From the NCBI RefSeq assembly GCF_030814995.1, contig NZ_JAUSVX010000016.1, positions 62,001-126,000 of the forward strand: a stretch of 64,000 nucleotides of DNA, written 5' to 3'. A program made the position numbers and the translations under genes. The notes below the pieces were generated by a model. That model saw only the letters and a list, made by a program, of their open reading frames with translations. It was not told the DNA's origin and made no database searches. Within the stretch, counting starts at the first letter, position 1; each line of letters opens with the position of its first letter. Origin of the DNA: Labrys wisconsinensis (GTDB taxonomy: Bacteria > Pseudomonadota > Alphaproteobacteria > Rhizobiales > Labraceae). This document shows, in pieces, positions 1 to 11,616 of the stretch.

Positions 1-76
1 CTCCGCCGCGCTGTTCCTGGCCGCCGCAGCCGCGTCCTGGCTGGCGGGCGGACGCCAGCCGCACGCGGCGAGTTGA
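1..76 (+). CDS. C-terminal end of a membrane protein (partial)
   Basis: The window opens inside a plus-strand reading frame that ends at a TGA at 74-76. The 24 visible residues are an Ala/Leu-rich hydrophobic stretch followed by a short basic tail (GGRQPHAAS), as expected for the last transmembrane helix of a transporter such as an MFS protein. The 5' part lies outside the window, so the family cannot be decided. It converges on the PEP carboxylase gene with only 18 bp between the two stops. Confidence 0.45.
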   Translation, partial: SAALFLAAAAASWLAGGRQPHAAS

Positions 77-94
77 GCGCGGCGCCCTCCCCGC

Positions 95-2875
<2,781 letters not shown>

Positions 2876-3002
2876 GGCTCATCCCCTCCTGGTCGAAACG
2901 AAGTCCCGCCCCGCTGCTGCAAGGCAAGGCCCATGCCACACAATTGTCATGCCGGGCGAGGCCGCGGCGCCGGATTTGCCCGCGCCGCGATGTCGCGCCC
3001 GC

Positions 3003-4217
3003 TCACTCGCTCGACACCATGACGTTGCGCACGATCGGGTAGATCTGCCCTTCCCAGCGCCGGCCGCTGAACACGCCGTAATGGCCGACGCCGGGCTGCA
3101 TGTGGTGGCGCCGGCGATAGGGCTTGAGGCCGGTGCACAGCTCGTGGGCAGCCGCGGTCTGGCCGAGGGCGCAGATGTCGTCACGCTCGCCCTCGACGGT
3201 CAGCAGCGCCGTGCGGCGGATGGCGCCGGGATCGACCCGCCCGCCGCGGAAGGTCAGGGCGCCGCGGGCCAGCAGCGTGTCCTGGAAGACGATGCGCACG
3301 GTCTCCAGGTAGAACTCGGCGGTAAGGTCGAGGACGGCGAAATATTCGTCGTAGAAGGCTTCGATGACGCGGGCCTTCTCGTCCTCGCCGCGGGCGACGT
3401 GCCTGTAGAGGTCGCGATGGGCCTTGACGTGCCGCTCCGGGTTCATCGCCATGAAGGCGGCGAGCTGCACGAAGCCGGGATAGACCCGTCGCCCCGCCCC
3501 GGCGTGGCGCGCGGGCACGGTGGCGATCAGGTTGTCCTCGAACCAGGCGATCGGCTTGCCCGTCGCCAGCTCGTTGACCTTGGTCGGGTTGACGCGGGTG
3601 TCGACCGGGCCGGCCATCAGCGTCATGCTGCGCGGCTCTGCCGGGTTGCCGGCCTCAGCCATGACGGCGACCGCCGCCAGCACCTGCACGCAGGGTTGGC
3701 AGACCGCCAGCACATGGCCGCCCGGGCCGATCGCCTCGAGGAAGCGGATGAGGTGCTCGACATGGTCGTCGAAGCCGAAGCGCCCCGCCGCGAGCGGCAC
3801 GTCGCGGGCATTGTGCCAGTCGGTGATGAAGACGTCATGGTCGGCGAGCAGGGTCTGCACCGTGTTGCGCAGGAGCGTGGCGAAATGGCCCGACAGCGGC
3901 GCCACCACCAGCACGCGCGGCTGGGCGACATCGACGTCCTTGGCAAAATGCAGCAGCGTGCCGAAAGGCGTGGCGAGCACCGGCACCTCGGTGACGGCGG
4001 CCTCGCGGTTGCCGACCCGCACGGTGCCGATGCGATAGTCGGGCCGCGCATGGGTGAGCCCGGCGCGGGCCATGAGCCTGCTGGCGGCGTCGAGATGGCC
4101 GAAGGTCCGCTCGGGATCCCAGCTCCGCCAGGGGTCGATCCCCCCCAGCGCCAGGCCGCCGACGGCGCGGACGGTTTCCAGGAGGTCCGCCTGTGCCTGA
4201 TAAGCCCGGTACATCAT
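3003..4217 (-). CDS. phaZ: intracellular polyhydroxybutyrate depolymerase (PhaZ type)
   Basis: About 404 residues when started at the MMYRAYQAQ methionines; the open frame runs further upstream but that part is basic and unlike the family. PhaZ enzymes of this class degrade stored PHB granules in the cytoplasm. The sequence shows the alpha/beta-hydrolase fold with the cysteine nucleophile in VCQPCVQVL (Cys173), where extracellular enzymes have a serine lipase box, and the C-terminal PHB_depo_C region (GVGHYGVFSGRRW) with the catalytic histidine. It is divergent from the GST gene across 139 bp. The finding implies that this organism stores PHB. Confidence 0.93.
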   Translation of the reverse strand: MMYRAYQAQADLLETVRAVGGLALGGIDPWRSWDPERTFGHLDAASRLMARAGLTHARPDYRIGTVRVGNREAAVTEVPVLATPFGTLLHFAKDVDVAQPRVLVVAPLSGHFATLLRNTVQTLLADHDVFITDWHNARDVPLAAGRFGFDDHVEHLIRFLEAIGPGGHVLAVCQPCVQVLAAVAVMAEAGNPAEPRSMTLMAGPVDTRVNPTKVNELATGKPIAWFEDNLIATVPARHAGAGRRVYPGFVQLAAFMAMNPERHVKAHRDLYRHVARGEDEKARVIEAFYDEYFAVLDLTAEFYLETVRIVFQDTLLARGALTFRGGRVDPGAIRRTALLTVEGERDDICALGQTAAAHELCTGLKPYRRRHHMQPGVGHYGVFSGRRWEGQIYPIVRNVMVSSE

Positions 4218-4267
4218 GCTGGGACCGCCCCTCGGACCTGCCCGGCGGCGAGGTCTCCGTGCCGCCC

Positions 4268-4281
4268 TTCGCAACTGCGAA
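4268..4281. promoter_or_regulatory. inverted repeat between phaZ and the GST gene
   Basis: A perfect 6-bp inverted repeat with a 2-nt centre (ttcgca-ac-tgcgaa) lies in the 139-bp divergent intergenic region, followed by further TGC-rich sequence. PhaR-type PHB regulators bind TGC-rich palindromes, so this could be an operator for phaZ, but that link is inference only. Confidence 0.3.
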
Positions 4282-4356
4282 ATGCTAGTGCAATCCATGC
4301 CGCGCTGCGAGATAATTCGTGCGGAAGCGCCGCACGGCGCGATCGGGGAGACGACG

Positions 4357-5010
4357 ATGGCCGAGGCGGTGCTGACGATCTCCAGCCGGAACTATTCGTC
4401 CTGGTCGCTGCGGGGCTGGCTGCTCTGCCGCCTCGCCGGGCTCGCGATCGAGGAGAAGGTGCTGCCGGTCGACGACGCCTCCGCCCGGGCCGAGCTGCTG
4501 CTGCTCTCGCCCTCGGTGCTGGTGCCGCGCCTCTCTCACCAGGGCGCCGAGGTCTGGGACACGCTCGCCATCGCCGAATATCTCGCCGAGATCCGGCCCG
4601 AGGCGCCGCTGCTGCCGCGCGAGCGCATCGCCCGTGCCCATTGCCGCGCGGTGTGCGGCGAGATGCATTCGGGCTTCCACAACCTGCGCTCGGCCCTGCC
4701 GATGAACCTCAGGGCTCATTTTCCCGGCTTCAAGGTCTGGGCCGGGGCGCAGCCCGACATCGACCGGGTCTGCGCCATCTGGCGCGAATGCCTCGCCGCC
4801 CATGGCGGCCCGCACCTGTTCGGTCCGCTCTCAGTGGCCGACGCCATGTTCGCGCCGGTCGCCGCGCGCTTTCGCACCTACGACGTCAAGCTGGACCAAG
4901 CCTGCGCCGCCTATCGCGACACGGTGCTGGCCTGGCCGGCCATGGTCGAATGGATCGAGGCGGCCAGGGCCGAGCCGGACGACATCGACGAGCTCGACGT
5001 CGAGTTCTGA
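4357..5010 (+). CDS. glutathione S-transferase family protein
   Basis: 217 residues. The N-terminal thioredoxin-like domain begins ISSRNYSSWSLRGWLLCRLAG, a form common in bacterial GSTs that have lost the usual Cys/Tyr start and use Ser or Asn near the substrate thiol; LVPRLSHQGAEVWDTLAIAEYL is the glutathione-binding beta3-beta4/alpha3 region (cis-Pro, then D-T-L-A-I in place of the usual E-S-x-x-I). The rest is the all-helical C-terminal domain. The ATG at 4357 follows GGGGAGACGACG and matches the family start; earlier ATGs in the same frame give an unlike leader. Substrate is unknown. Confidence 0.88.
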   Translation: MAEAVLTISSRNYSSWSLRGWLLCRLAGLAIEEKVLPVDDASARAELLLLSPSVLVPRLSHQGAEVWDTLAIAEYLAEIRPEAPLLPRERIARAHCRAVCGEMHSGFHNLRSALPMNLRAHFPGFKVWAGAQPDIDRVCAIWRECLAAHGGPHLFGPLSVADAMFAPVAARFRTYDVKLDQACAAYRDTVLAWPAMVEWIEAARAEPDDIDELDVEF

Positions 5011-5390
5011 GGCGCCGCCGCCGGAGAACCGGCTCCGGGATCCCCGACGGCCAAGCCGTAAGATTCAAATCTTATCGCTGATTTGTGTCTTGACGACACA
5101 ACCTCCCCCTCTACGGTACCGTCGACATCCCATCGACGAGCCGATCGAGGCATGATGACCGTCCCCGATCCTCCGGCCGCCCCGCGTTTCTCCGATTTCC
5201 GCCATGTCGCGCCGCTTCGGCAGTGTCAGGACCGAAAACCTATGCCGGTCCGGCTCGGCGCCGCACCGGGCGGCAGGACCCGTCGCCGCCGGCCGGGGCC
5301 GGAGGGAACCATCACGACGGACGGGTCGTTTCTCGGATGGGCTCCGACGGCCGATGAACGATCGGGCAATCGGAATGGGAGGTTGGCACC
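5011..5390. other. 380-bp intergenic region with regulatory dyads, no convincing gene
   Basis: No reading frame here has protein-like composition. The region holds a perfect dyad at 5083-5101 overlapping a TTGACG box and a 10-bp palindrome at 5113-5122. It probably carries the promoter and leader of the secreted protein starting at 5391, whose ATG follows GGGAGG. Confidence 0.5.
5083..5101. promoter_or_regulatory. operator-like inverted repeat over a -35 box
   Basis: Perfect 7-bp inverted repeat (ttgtgtc, 5-nt spacer, gacacaa). The spacer plus the first base of the right arm reads TTGACG, a good sigma-70 -35 box on the plus strand; a weak -10 (TACGGT, 5112-5117) follows after 16 bp, inside a second palindrome (5113-5122). 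A repressor bound here would block the promoter of the gene at 5391. Confidence 0.4.
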
Positions 5391-5912
5391 ATGAAGACAA
5401 TGCTTCGCGGCTGGACGGTGGCAGGGCTGGTGGCCCTGACGGGATGGACGGGGCTGGCGCCGGCGATGGCGCTGCCCGCCGCGCCGGTGCCGGCGCTCTC
5501 GGTCGACACGTCGCTGATCCAGGAAGCGGCGCAGCGCGACGTCATCCGCCGGCCGGCGGCGCGGCACGGCCACAGGCCCAGCTTCAACCGTCCCGGCCAC
5601 AGACCCGGCTTCAACCGTCCCGGCCGGCCGGGCAAGCCGAGCATCCGCCCGCCGCGGCCCGGCTTGCCGGTTGTCCGGCCGCCGCGCCCGGGCCGGCCCG
5701 GCAACTGGCATCGTCCGCCGCACTACCGGCCCGGCTGGCAGCGGCCGAGCCGCTACTGGTGGCGTCCGGGCGGCGCCATCGCCGCCGGCGCCGCGCTCGG
5801 CTTCCTCGCCGCCGCCGCGGCGGCCTGGGCCGGCCCGCCGCCCGCGCCGAACTATTGCTGGTACTATACCGACCGCAGCCGCCGGCAGGGCTTCTGGGAC
5901 GTGTGCCCGTAA
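5391..5912 (+). CDS. secreted Arg/Pro-rich repeat protein
   Basis: 173 residues with a clear Sec signal peptide (MKTMLRGWTVAGLVALTGW... cleaved near AMA-LPA). The mature part has imperfect repeats of the type RPGHRPGFNRPGRPG between residues 60 and 125, then a short hydrophobic Ala/Gly stretch (GGAIAAGAALGFLAAAAAAWAG) and a C-terminal Cys-Trp-Tyr-Tyr segment ending QGFWDVCP. The two C-terminal cysteines could form a disulfide. Small basic envelope proteins with this tail are frequent in Rhizobiales but have no known function. A strong ribosome site (GGGAGG) precedes the ATG and a hairpin terminator follows at 5933. Confidence 0.8.
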   Translation: MKTMLRGWTVAGLVALTGWTGLAPAMALPAAPVPALSVDTSLIQEAAQRDVIRRPAARHGHRPSFNRPGHRPGFNRPGRPGKPSIRPPRPGLPVVRPPRPGRPGNWHRPPHYRPGWQRPSRYWWRPGGAIAAGAALGFLAAAAAAWAGPPPAPNYCWYYTDRSRRQGFWDVCP

Positions 5913-5932
5913 GGCGATGGCGTAGCGAAACG

Positions 5933-5957
5933 GCCCGGCCGCGTGGTGCGGCCGGGC
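5933..5957 (+). terminator. GC-rich hairpin, probable terminator
   Basis: Perfect 10-bp stem (gcccggccgc / gcggccgggc) with a 5-nt loop, starting 20 bp after the stop codon of the secreted protein and followed by TCTC. The T tract is poor, so it could also act as an mRNA 3'-end stabiliser. Confidence 0.6.
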
Positions 5958-6039
5958 TCTCGCAGCGGTGCCGTCTCGCGTGGCCGCGGCGCAGCGCCAA
6001 GACGGCGGCGGAGCCAGCATAGGATCGGTTCCTTCGGGA

Positions 6040-6060
6040 CCGGGCATGGGGGATGCCCGG
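6040..6060. repeat. 8-bp inverted repeat with G5 loop
   Basis: ccgggcat, five G, atgcccgg. It marks the sharp switch from GC-rich sequence to the AT-rich gene that starts at 6097. It may be a second terminator or the border of an inserted segment. Confidence 0.4.
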
Positions 6061-6096
6061 AAGCACTTATCCAATCAATACGCGGACGGCAGCGAA

Positions 6097-6459
6097 ATGG
6101 ATGTTGGCCTGTTGATTGCAGGTCTATGCAGCGTCATGCTGCTGCCGGCAGTCGTATGTTGTTTAAGATTCATATACGGATATCGAATTAGAGCCGAAAA
6201 TATTGAAATTGTCCTGTTTAATCGGCTTCCCGTCTACAGAATACCAATTGCCAGCATTGACACCATCTCCAAGGCATCATGGAGACAAATGGGAATCGGT
6301 GGACTTACGCTGAGATTGGGCAACCGCATTGCCAGGCACGGCCTACTAATTCGAAGAAAAAATGGATGGCTTCGATGCGTCATCATCACACCGGATGATA
6401 ACGATGCGTTCATCAGAGAGTTTGATCTTATAAAGAAGCACGAAAACTCAAATGTATAG
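6097..6459 (+). CDS. small AT-rich membrane protein with PH-like C-terminal domain, unknown
   Basis: 120 residues from the ATG at 6097 (an in-frame ATG at 6046 is the alternative). One N-terminal transmembrane helix (LLIAGLCSVMLLPAVVCCLRFIYG) is followed by a beta-rich domain (RIRAENIEIVLFNRLPVYRIPIASIDTISKASW...) like the small PH-like domains of bacterial membrane proteins: short strands, a central I-x-x-I-D turn and a C-terminal helix after DDNDAF. I do not recognise a named family. Base composition is far more AT-rich than any neighbour and codon use is different, which points to recent transfer. A perfect AT hairpin follows the stop. Confidence 0.6.
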   Translation: MDVGLLIAGLCSVMLLPAVVCCLRFIYGYRIRAENIEIVLFNRLPVYRIPIASIDTISKASWRQMGIGGLTLRLGNRIARHGLLIRRKNGWLRCVIITPDDNDAFIREFDLIKKHENSNV

Positions 6460-6462
6460 CAT

Positions 6463-6487
6463 TTTATAATTTACGGTAAATTATAAA
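6463..6487. terminator. perfect AT-rich inverted repeat between convergent genes
   Basis: 11-bp perfect arms (tttataattta / taaattataaa) with a 3-nt loop, four bases after the stop at 6459 and 17 bp before the stop of the minus-strand oxidoreductase. As RNA it would form an A/U-only stem, an unusual terminator in a GC-rich genome. It fits a bidirectional terminator carried with the AT-rich gene or one end of an inserted segment. Confidence 0.5.
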
Positions 6488-6503
6488 CGAAAAATCTAGT
6501 CTC

Positions 6504-7883
6504 TCATCCCTCCGGCTGCATGCTCTCCAGCAGCGTCGGGATCAGCTCGGACACCGTCGGGTGGATCGGCACCGCCCAGCGCAGGGTCGGATAGGGCACG
6601 CGGGCGTTCATGGCATCGAGCAGGCCGTGGATGGCCTCGTCGCCGCTGGTGCCGAGGATGGCGGCGCCGAGGATCTGTTTCGTCTCGGCATCCGCGACGA
6701 CGCTCATGAAGCCCTGCGTCTCGCCCTTTTCCACGGCGCGGCCGACCCGCGTCATCGGCCGGCGGCCGACCAGCAGCGGCCGGCCGCTGGCCCGCGCCTG
6801 CGCCAGCGTCATGCCGACGCGGCCGAGCGGCGGGTCGATATAGAGGGCATAGCCGGGGATGCGCTCGCTCACCCGGCAGTTCTCGCCGTCGAGGAGGTTG
6901 GCGGCGACGATCTCGAAATCGTTGTAGGCGGTGTGGGTGAAGGCGCCGCGGCCGTTGCAGTCGCCGAGGGCCCAGATGCCCGGCACCGAGGTGGCGAGGC
7001 CGTCGTCGACCTTGATCGTGCCGCGCTCGTCCACGGCGACGCCGGCATGCTCCAGGCCGAGATCGTCGGTGTTGGGGCGCCGGCCGACGGCCAGCAGCAC
7101 GTCCGAGCCGATCACCTCCGGCGCGCCCTCGCTGCAGTCGAGGCCGACGGCGACGCCCTCGGCATGCGGGGCGAAGCGGATGCACTCGGCGCCGGTGCGC
7201 ACGGCGATGCCCTCGCCCTCCAGGATCTCCCGGATCGCCTGCGACATGTCCTCGTCCTCGCGGCCGACGAGGCGCGGCCCCTTCTCGACCACCGTGACCT
7301 CGGCACCGAAACGCCGATGCATCTGCGCGAATTCAAGGCCGATATAGCTGCCGCCGACCACGACGAGATGCTTCGGCACCCGGTCGAGCGCCACCATCGA
7401 GGTGTTGGTGAGGAAGGGCACGCGGTCGACGCCCGGCATGGCGGGCACGAGGGCCCGGCCACCGACATTGAGGAAGATCCGCGGCGCGGTGAGCGTCTCC
7501 TCGCCGACGACGATGCGGTCCGGGCCGGTGAAGCGGGCATGGCCGGTGAGCACGGTGCAGCGGTCCATGCCGCGCAGCCATTTTTCCACGTTGGTGCGGG
7601 AATTGCGCGAGACGGTCGCGGCGCGCTCGTGCACCCTGGCCATGTCGATGCGCACCGGGCCACCCAGCATCACGCCGTAGTCGGCGCTGCGGCGGGCGAG
7701 ATGGGCGGCATAGGCGCTGGCGACCAGGGTCTTGGTCGGCATGCAGCCGGTGTTGACGCAGGTGCCGCCGAACAGCTTGCGCTCGATGATCGCCACCGTC
7801 ATGCCGGCGCCGGTCAACCGGCCGGCGAGCGAGGGCCCGGCCTGGCCGGCGCCGACGATGATGGCGTCGAAGCGCCGGGTCAT
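6504..7883 (-). CDS. FAD-dependent pyridine nucleotide-disulfide oxidoreductase (mercuric reductase-like)
   Basis: 459 residues from MTRRFDAIIVGAG. N-terminal FAD-binding GAGQAGPSLA, then the redox-active disulfide motif GGTCVNTGCMPTKT, NAD(P)-binding VVVGGSYIGLEFA, second FAD motif ALGDCNGRGAFTHTA, and a C-terminal dimerisation domain ending in PTVSELIPTLLESM with the catalytic His region (IHPTVSE). This is the class I family of lipoamide dehydrogenase and mercuric reductase; it lacks the N-terminal HMA domain and C-terminal vicinal cysteines of true MerA, so the substrate is unknown. The start overlaps the stop of the DUF4126 gene by 4 bp (ATGA), so the two are translated as an operon. Confidence 0.88.
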   Translation of the reverse strand: MTRRFDAIIVGAGQAGPSLAGRLTGAGMTVAIIERKLFGGTCVNTGCMPTKTLVASAYAAHLARRSADYGVMLGGPVRIDMARVHERAATVSRNSRTNVEKWLRGMDRCTVLTGHARFTGPDRIVVGEETLTAPRIFLNVGGRALVPAMPGVDRVPFLTNTSMVALDRVPKHLVVVGGSYIGLEFAQMHRRFGAEVTVVEKGPRLVGREDEDMSQAIREILEGEGIAVRTGAECIRFAPHAEGVAVGLDCSEGAPEVIGSDVLLAVGRRPNTDDLGLEHAGVAVDERGTIKVDDGLATSVPGIWALGDCNGRGAFTHTAYNDFEIVAANLLDGENCRVSERIPGYALYIDPPLGRVGMTLAQARASGRPLLVGRRPMTRVGRAVEKGETQGFMSVVADAETKQILGAAILGTSGDEAIHGLLDAMNARVPYPTLRWAVPIHPTVSELIPTLLESMQPEG

Positions 7884-8350
7884 CGCAGGGCCGCCAGGAG
7901 GGCAAGGAGGGCGAGGGCGGCGAGGATCGCCACCGCATCCTCGATCAGCGCCGCCGGCATGTCCTTGCCGAAGGCGGCGGCGAGCCGCGCGCGGGCCGCC
8001 GCGCCGCCGAGCGTGCCGATCACCGCGCCGACGATGCCGGCCACGGCCCCGAGCACCAGGAAGCCGCCGGCCGCGCCGAACACGGCGCCGGAGACCGCGC
8101 CCGCGACGATGCGGGCACCGAACTGAACAGGCACCTTTCGGCTGGGGGTGGAAGGCAGCTGGTCGGTGACCAGCTCGGCCAGCGCCGCTGGGGTCAGGAC
8201 CCACGGCGTCCAGGCATAGCCGAGAAAGGCGAGCCAGGTGCCGCCGAGGTCGACCAGGCCGAGATGCGCGGCCCAGCTCACGGCAGCCGGCGCCGTCATC
8301 GTGCGCAGGCCGGCGACGATGCCGATCAGCAAGGCGAAAAGGATCGTCAT
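7880..8350 (-). CDS. DUF4126 family membrane protein
   Basis: 156 residues, largely hydrophobic with about four membrane segments. The N-terminus (LIGIVAGLRTMTAPAAVSWAAHLG) and the middle segment (TPAALAELVTDQLPSTPSRK) carry the family's conserved features: the GxRTMTAPA start and the E-L-x-x-D-x-L-P-x-x-P-x-R turn. The glycine-rich last half (GAVSGAVFGAAGGFLVLGAVAGIVGAVIG) resembles glycine-zipper helices. It is first in a two-gene operon with the flavin oxidoreductase. Function is not known. Confidence 0.8.
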   Translation of the reverse strand: MTILFALLIGIVAGLRTMTAPAAVSWAAHLGLVDLGGTWLAFLGYAWTPWVLTPAALAELVTDQLPSTPSRKVPVQFGARIVAGAVSGAVFGAAGGFLVLGAVAGIVGAVIGTLGGAAARARLAAAFGKDMPAALIEDAVAILAALALLALLAALR

Positions 8351-8516
8351 GCCGCCCCCGAGGGCCGGACTTCAGCCGGCTGTGCCCAGCATCGCGCGAA
8401 TCCGCCGCGGAGTCGAATACCGAGAAGGCTCCGGCCGCCGTCGTCATCGCCCGCGATACGGGAACGCCGGCATCGCGAGATGCCGGCGCTCGTCGAAGCG
8501 GCGAAGGCGAGCCGCG

Positions 8517-8840
8517 TCACATCGCCGGATGCCGGCGATGCTTCTTCCAGTGATGCACCGGCGCCGTCTTCGGATGGAAGTTCGAAGGCCCGCCGTCGGT
8601 CGGCTTGTTGAGCGTCCGCTCGCTGCGCACCACGTCGCCGATCGGCTTCGGCAACCCGCCGCCCCGCCTGCCGTGCACGACATGACGGCGATGGTGGCGG
8701 TGCTTGATCTTGTGATGGGTTGTGGTGCTGGCGGCGAACGTCCAGTGCTGGCCAGCGCTCGCGGGTGCGGCGATGCCGGGGCCTGCCGAGATCAGCCACG
8801 CTGAGCTGAGGAGTAGCGCGAAGGCTGCGGAACGGATCAT
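8517..8840 (-). CDS. His-rich secreted protein, hypothetical
   Basis: 107 residues with a signal peptide (MIRSAAFALLLSSAWLISAGPGIAAPASA). The mature region contains clustered histidine and basic residues (TTTHHKIKHRHHRRHVVHGRR and HHWKKHRRHP), which could bind metal ions or anionic polymers. No known domain. It stands alone: 166 bp separate it from the DUF4126 gene start and 90 bp from the LysR stop codon. Confidence 0.65.
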   Translation of the reverse strand: MIRSAAFALLLSSAWLISAGPGIAAPASAGQHWTFAASTTTHHKIKHRHHRRHVVHGRRGGGLPKPIGDVVRSERTLNKPTDGGPSNFHPKTAPVHHWKKHRRHPAM

Positions 8841-8930
8841 CGTCGGTGTCCTCCAGGGGGATCTGCGTGCCCATTAACGCTTGGGCAGCCCTACTGTTCC
8901 ATGGCCGGAACGAATTCCGCCGAAGCGGCG

Positions 8931-9836
8931 TCAGGAGCCGCGCGCGGCCATCTCGACGAAGCGGCGCACCACGGGCAGCGGATCGTCGCGCCGCCAGACC
9001 AGGCCGGTCTCGACCTCGGGCACCGGGCCCTCGAGGGCGAGATAGCGCACGCCGGTGCGCGCCAGGTTGCGGAGCGAGCGGGGGACGAGCGCCATGCCCA
9101 TGCCGGCCGAGACCAGGCTGATGATGGTCTGCATCTGGATCGCTTCCTGGCCGATGCGCGGGACGGCGCCCCGGGCGGCGTAGCAGCCGGTGATCAGGTC
9201 GTGGAAGGCCGGCGCGCTCGGGCGCGGGAACAGGATGAGGGGCTCGTGCGCGACCTCGGCGAGGCGCAACCCCGCCGGATCGGGGGCGAGGCGCCCGGTT
9301 GCGATCCAGGCCTCGGGCACGGCCGCGACGAGCGGCTCGCGCAGGAGGGGGAGATAGGCGAGCGAGGCGTGCAGGCTCGCCTGCGGCGGCGGGATGATCA
9401 GGCCGGCATCGAGCCCGCCGTCCAGCAGGGCCGCGACCTGGACGTCGCTCGTCGCCTCCTTCAGCGACAGCTCGACCTCAGGAAACGCGGCCTTGTACCG
9501 GCCGACCAGGTCCGGCAGCACGCTGTAGTCGGCCGTGCTGACGAAGGCGAGCCGCAGCGTGCCGGCCTCGCCGCGGGCGAGGCGGGCCGCGATGCCGGGC
9601 AGCGCCGCCGCATCGTCGAGCAGCCGGCGGACATGGGGCAGCCATTGCGCCCCCACCGGCGTCAGCGCCACGCTGCGCTTGCTGCGGGCGAACAGCCGCA
9701 CGCCGAGCTCCCGCTCGAGCGCCTGGATGCTCTGGCTGAGCGGCGGCTGGGTCATGCCCAGCCGGTCGGCGGCCCGGCCGAAATGCAGATCCTCCGCCAC
9801 CGCGACGAAATGGCGAAACCGGCGCAGATCGAGCAC
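8931..9836 (-). CDS. LysR-family transcriptional regulator
   Basis: 301 residues from the GTG at 9836, which gives the canonical start [37 protein letters not shown]; the open frame continues upstream but would run into ilvD. Residues 3-60 form the winged helix-turn-helix and residues 90-295 the effector-binding domain. Divergent from ilvD with a 100-bp intergenic region, the classical LysR arrangement, so it most likely controls ilvD. The inducer is unknown. Confidence 0.9.
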   Translation of the reverse strand: MLDLRRFRHFVAVAEDLHFGRAADRLGMTQPPLSQSIQALERELGVRLFARSKRSVALTPVGAQWLPHVRRLLDDAAALPGIAARLARGEAGTLRLAFVSTADYSVLPDLVGRYKAAFPEVELSLKEATSDVQVAALLDGGLDAGLIIPPPQASLHASLAYLPLLREPLVAAVPEAWIATGRLAPDPAGLRLAEVAHEPLILFPRPSAPAFHDLITGCYAARGAVPRIGQEAIQMQTIISLVSAGMGMALVPRSLRNLARTGVRYLALEGPVPEVETGLVWRRDDPLPVVRRFVEMAARGS

Positions 9837-9936
9837 GTCATCATATCTCCAGCGAATGAATGGCCCTGGAATTATATATTTCACCGCGATTTCGAAAAGC
9901 TCTAACCTCGACGGAGATCGCCGCCGAGGAGCCGCC
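9837..9936. promoter_or_regulatory. divergent lysR-ilvD promoter region
   Basis: 100 bp between the two start codons contain the only AT-rich patch nearby (ggaattatatatttcacc, around 9867-9884), expected for a LysR T-N11-A box and overlapping promoters. I cannot fix the exact -35/-10 boxes by eye. Confidence 0.4.
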
Positions 9937-11610
9937 ATGTCGCCGAACCAACGCTCGAAGCACATCACCGAGGGCATCGCCCGCTCGCCCAACCGGGCGA
10001 TGTACTATGCGCTCGGCTACGAGAAGGCCGATTTCGACAAGCCGATGATCGGCATCGCCAACGGCCATTCCACCATCACGCCCTGCAATGCCGGCCTGCA
10101 GCCGCTGGCCGAGGCAGCGGTCGCCGCGGTGAAGGCGGCCGGCGGCAACCCGCAGCTCTTCGGCACGCCGACCATCTCCGACGGCATGGCCATGGGCACG
10201 GAGGGCATGAAATATTCGCTGATCTCGCGCGAGGTGATCGCCGACGCCATCGAGACCTGCGTCCAGGGCCAGTGGATGGACGGCGTGCTGGTGATCGGCG
10301 GCTGCGACAAGAACATGCCCGGCGGCATGATGGCGATCGCGCGCACCAACGTGCCCGCCATCTATGTCTATGGCGGCACGATCAAGCCCGGCCGCTGGAA
10401 GGGGCAGGACCTCTCGATCGTCTCGCCCTTCGAGGCGGTCGGCGCGTTCATGGCCGGACGGATGAGCGCGGAGGATTTCGAGGGCATCGAGCGCAATGCC
10501 TGCCCGGGCACGGGCTCGTGCGGCGGCATGTACACCGCCAACACCATGAGCTCCTCCTTCGAGGCGTTGGGCATGTCGCTGCTCTCCTCCTCGACCATGG
10601 CCAATCCCGACGCGGAGACGGTGGACAGCGCCGCCGCCTCGGCCCGCGTGCTGGTCGAGGCGGTGCGCCGCGGCATCCGCCCGCGCGAGATCATCACCCG
10701 CCGCTCGATCGAGAACGCGGTGGCGCTGATCATGGCCACCGGCGGCTCGACCAACGCCGTGCTGCACTATCTCGCCATCGCCCATTCCGCCGAGGTCGAG
10801 TGGAGCCTCGACGACTTCGAGCGCATGCGCCGCAAGGTGCCCGTGATCTGCGATCTCAGGCCCTCCGGGCGCTACATGGCGGTCGACCTGCACCGGGCCG
10901 GCGGCATTCCCCAGGTCCTCAAGATCCTGCTCGCCGCCGGCCTGATCCACGGCGACTGCCCGACCATCACCGGCCGCACGCTGGGCGAGGAGCTCGCCGA
11001 CGTCCCGGAGGCGCCGCCGGCCGGCCAGGAGGTGATCCGGCCGATCGACCGGGCGCTCTATCGCGAGGGGCACCTCGCCGTGCTGCGCGGCAATCTGGCG
11101 ACTGGCGGCGCCGTCGCCAAGATCACCGGCCTCAAGAACCCGGTGATCACCGGCCCGGCGCGGGTGTTCGACGACGAGGCCTCGGCCATGGACGCGATCC
11201 TGTCGGACCGGATCCGGCCGGGCGACGTCCTGGTGCTGCGCTATCTCGGGCCGCGCGGCGGGCCGGGCATGCCGGAAATGCTGGCCCCGACCTCGGCCAT
11301 CATCGGCCGCGGCCTGGGCGAGAGCGTCGCGCTTATCACCGACGGGCGCTTCTCCGGCGGCACCTGGGGCATGGTGGTCGGCCACGTCACGCCGGAAGCC
11401 CATGCGGGCGGCACCATCGCGCTGGTCGCCGAGGGCGACCGGGTCACCATCGACGCCCACCGCCAGCTCCTGCAGCTGGAGGTGGACGAGGCGGAGATCG
11501 AGCGCCGGCGGCAGGCCTGGCGCCCGCCCGCCCCGCGCTACGAACGCGGCGTGCTGGCCAAGTTCGCGCGCCTCGCCCGCCCGGCGAGCGAGGGCGCGGT
11601 GACGGACTGA
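9937..11610 (+). CDS. ilvD: dihydroxy-acid dehydratase
   Basis: 557 residues, typical for IlvD, which dehydrates 2,3-dihydroxy-3-methylbutanoate and -pentanoate in valine and isoleucine synthesis. Cluster ligands are visible in [16 protein letters not shown] and [16 protein letters not shown], and the C-terminal active-site segment in [21 protein letters not shown] at 9937 follows GAGGAGCCGCC. Its control by a dedicated divergent LysR and isolation from other ilv genes leave open a catabolic role on a related sugar acid, but the sequence is closer to IlvD than to Edd. Confidence 0.92.
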   Translation: MSPNQRSKHITEGIARSPNRAMYYALGYEKADFDKPMIGIANGHSTITPCNAGLQPLAEAAVAAVKAAGGNPQLFGTPTISDGMAMGTEGMKYSLISREVIADAIETCVQGQWMDGVLVIGGCDKNMPGGMMAIARTNVPAIYVYGGTIKPGRWKGQDLSIVSPFEAVGAFMAGRMSAEDFEGIERNACPGTGSCGGMYTANTMSSSFEALGMSLLSSSTMANPDAETVDSAAASARVLVEAVRRGIRPREIITRRSIENAVALIMATGGSTNAVLHYLAIAHSAEVEWSLDDFERMRRKVPVICDLRPSGRYMAVDLHRAGGIPQVLKILLAAGLIHGDCPTITGRTLGEELADVPEAPPAGQEVIRPIDRALYREGHLAVLRGNLATGGAVAKITGLKNPVITGPARVFDDEASAMDAILSDRIRPGDVLVLRYLGPRGGPGMPEMLAPTSAIIGRGLGESVALITDGRFSGGTWGMVVGHVTPEAHAGGTIALVAEGDRVTIDAHRQLLQLEVDEAEIERRRQAWRPPAPRYERGVLAKFARLARPASEGAVTD

Positions 11611-11616
11611 GCGGGC

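Noticed and set aside
5065-5400. Small frames on both strands in the 5.0-5.4 kb intergenic region
   Set aside because: No ribosome site, no family resemblance, atypical composition; the region contains promoter-like elements instead.
6504-7883. Lipoamide dehydrogenase partner (acoL) for the acetoin complex
   Set aside because: Flavin disulfide enzyme of the mercuric reductase-like branch, coupled to a DUF4126 gene and 7 kb away from acoXABC.
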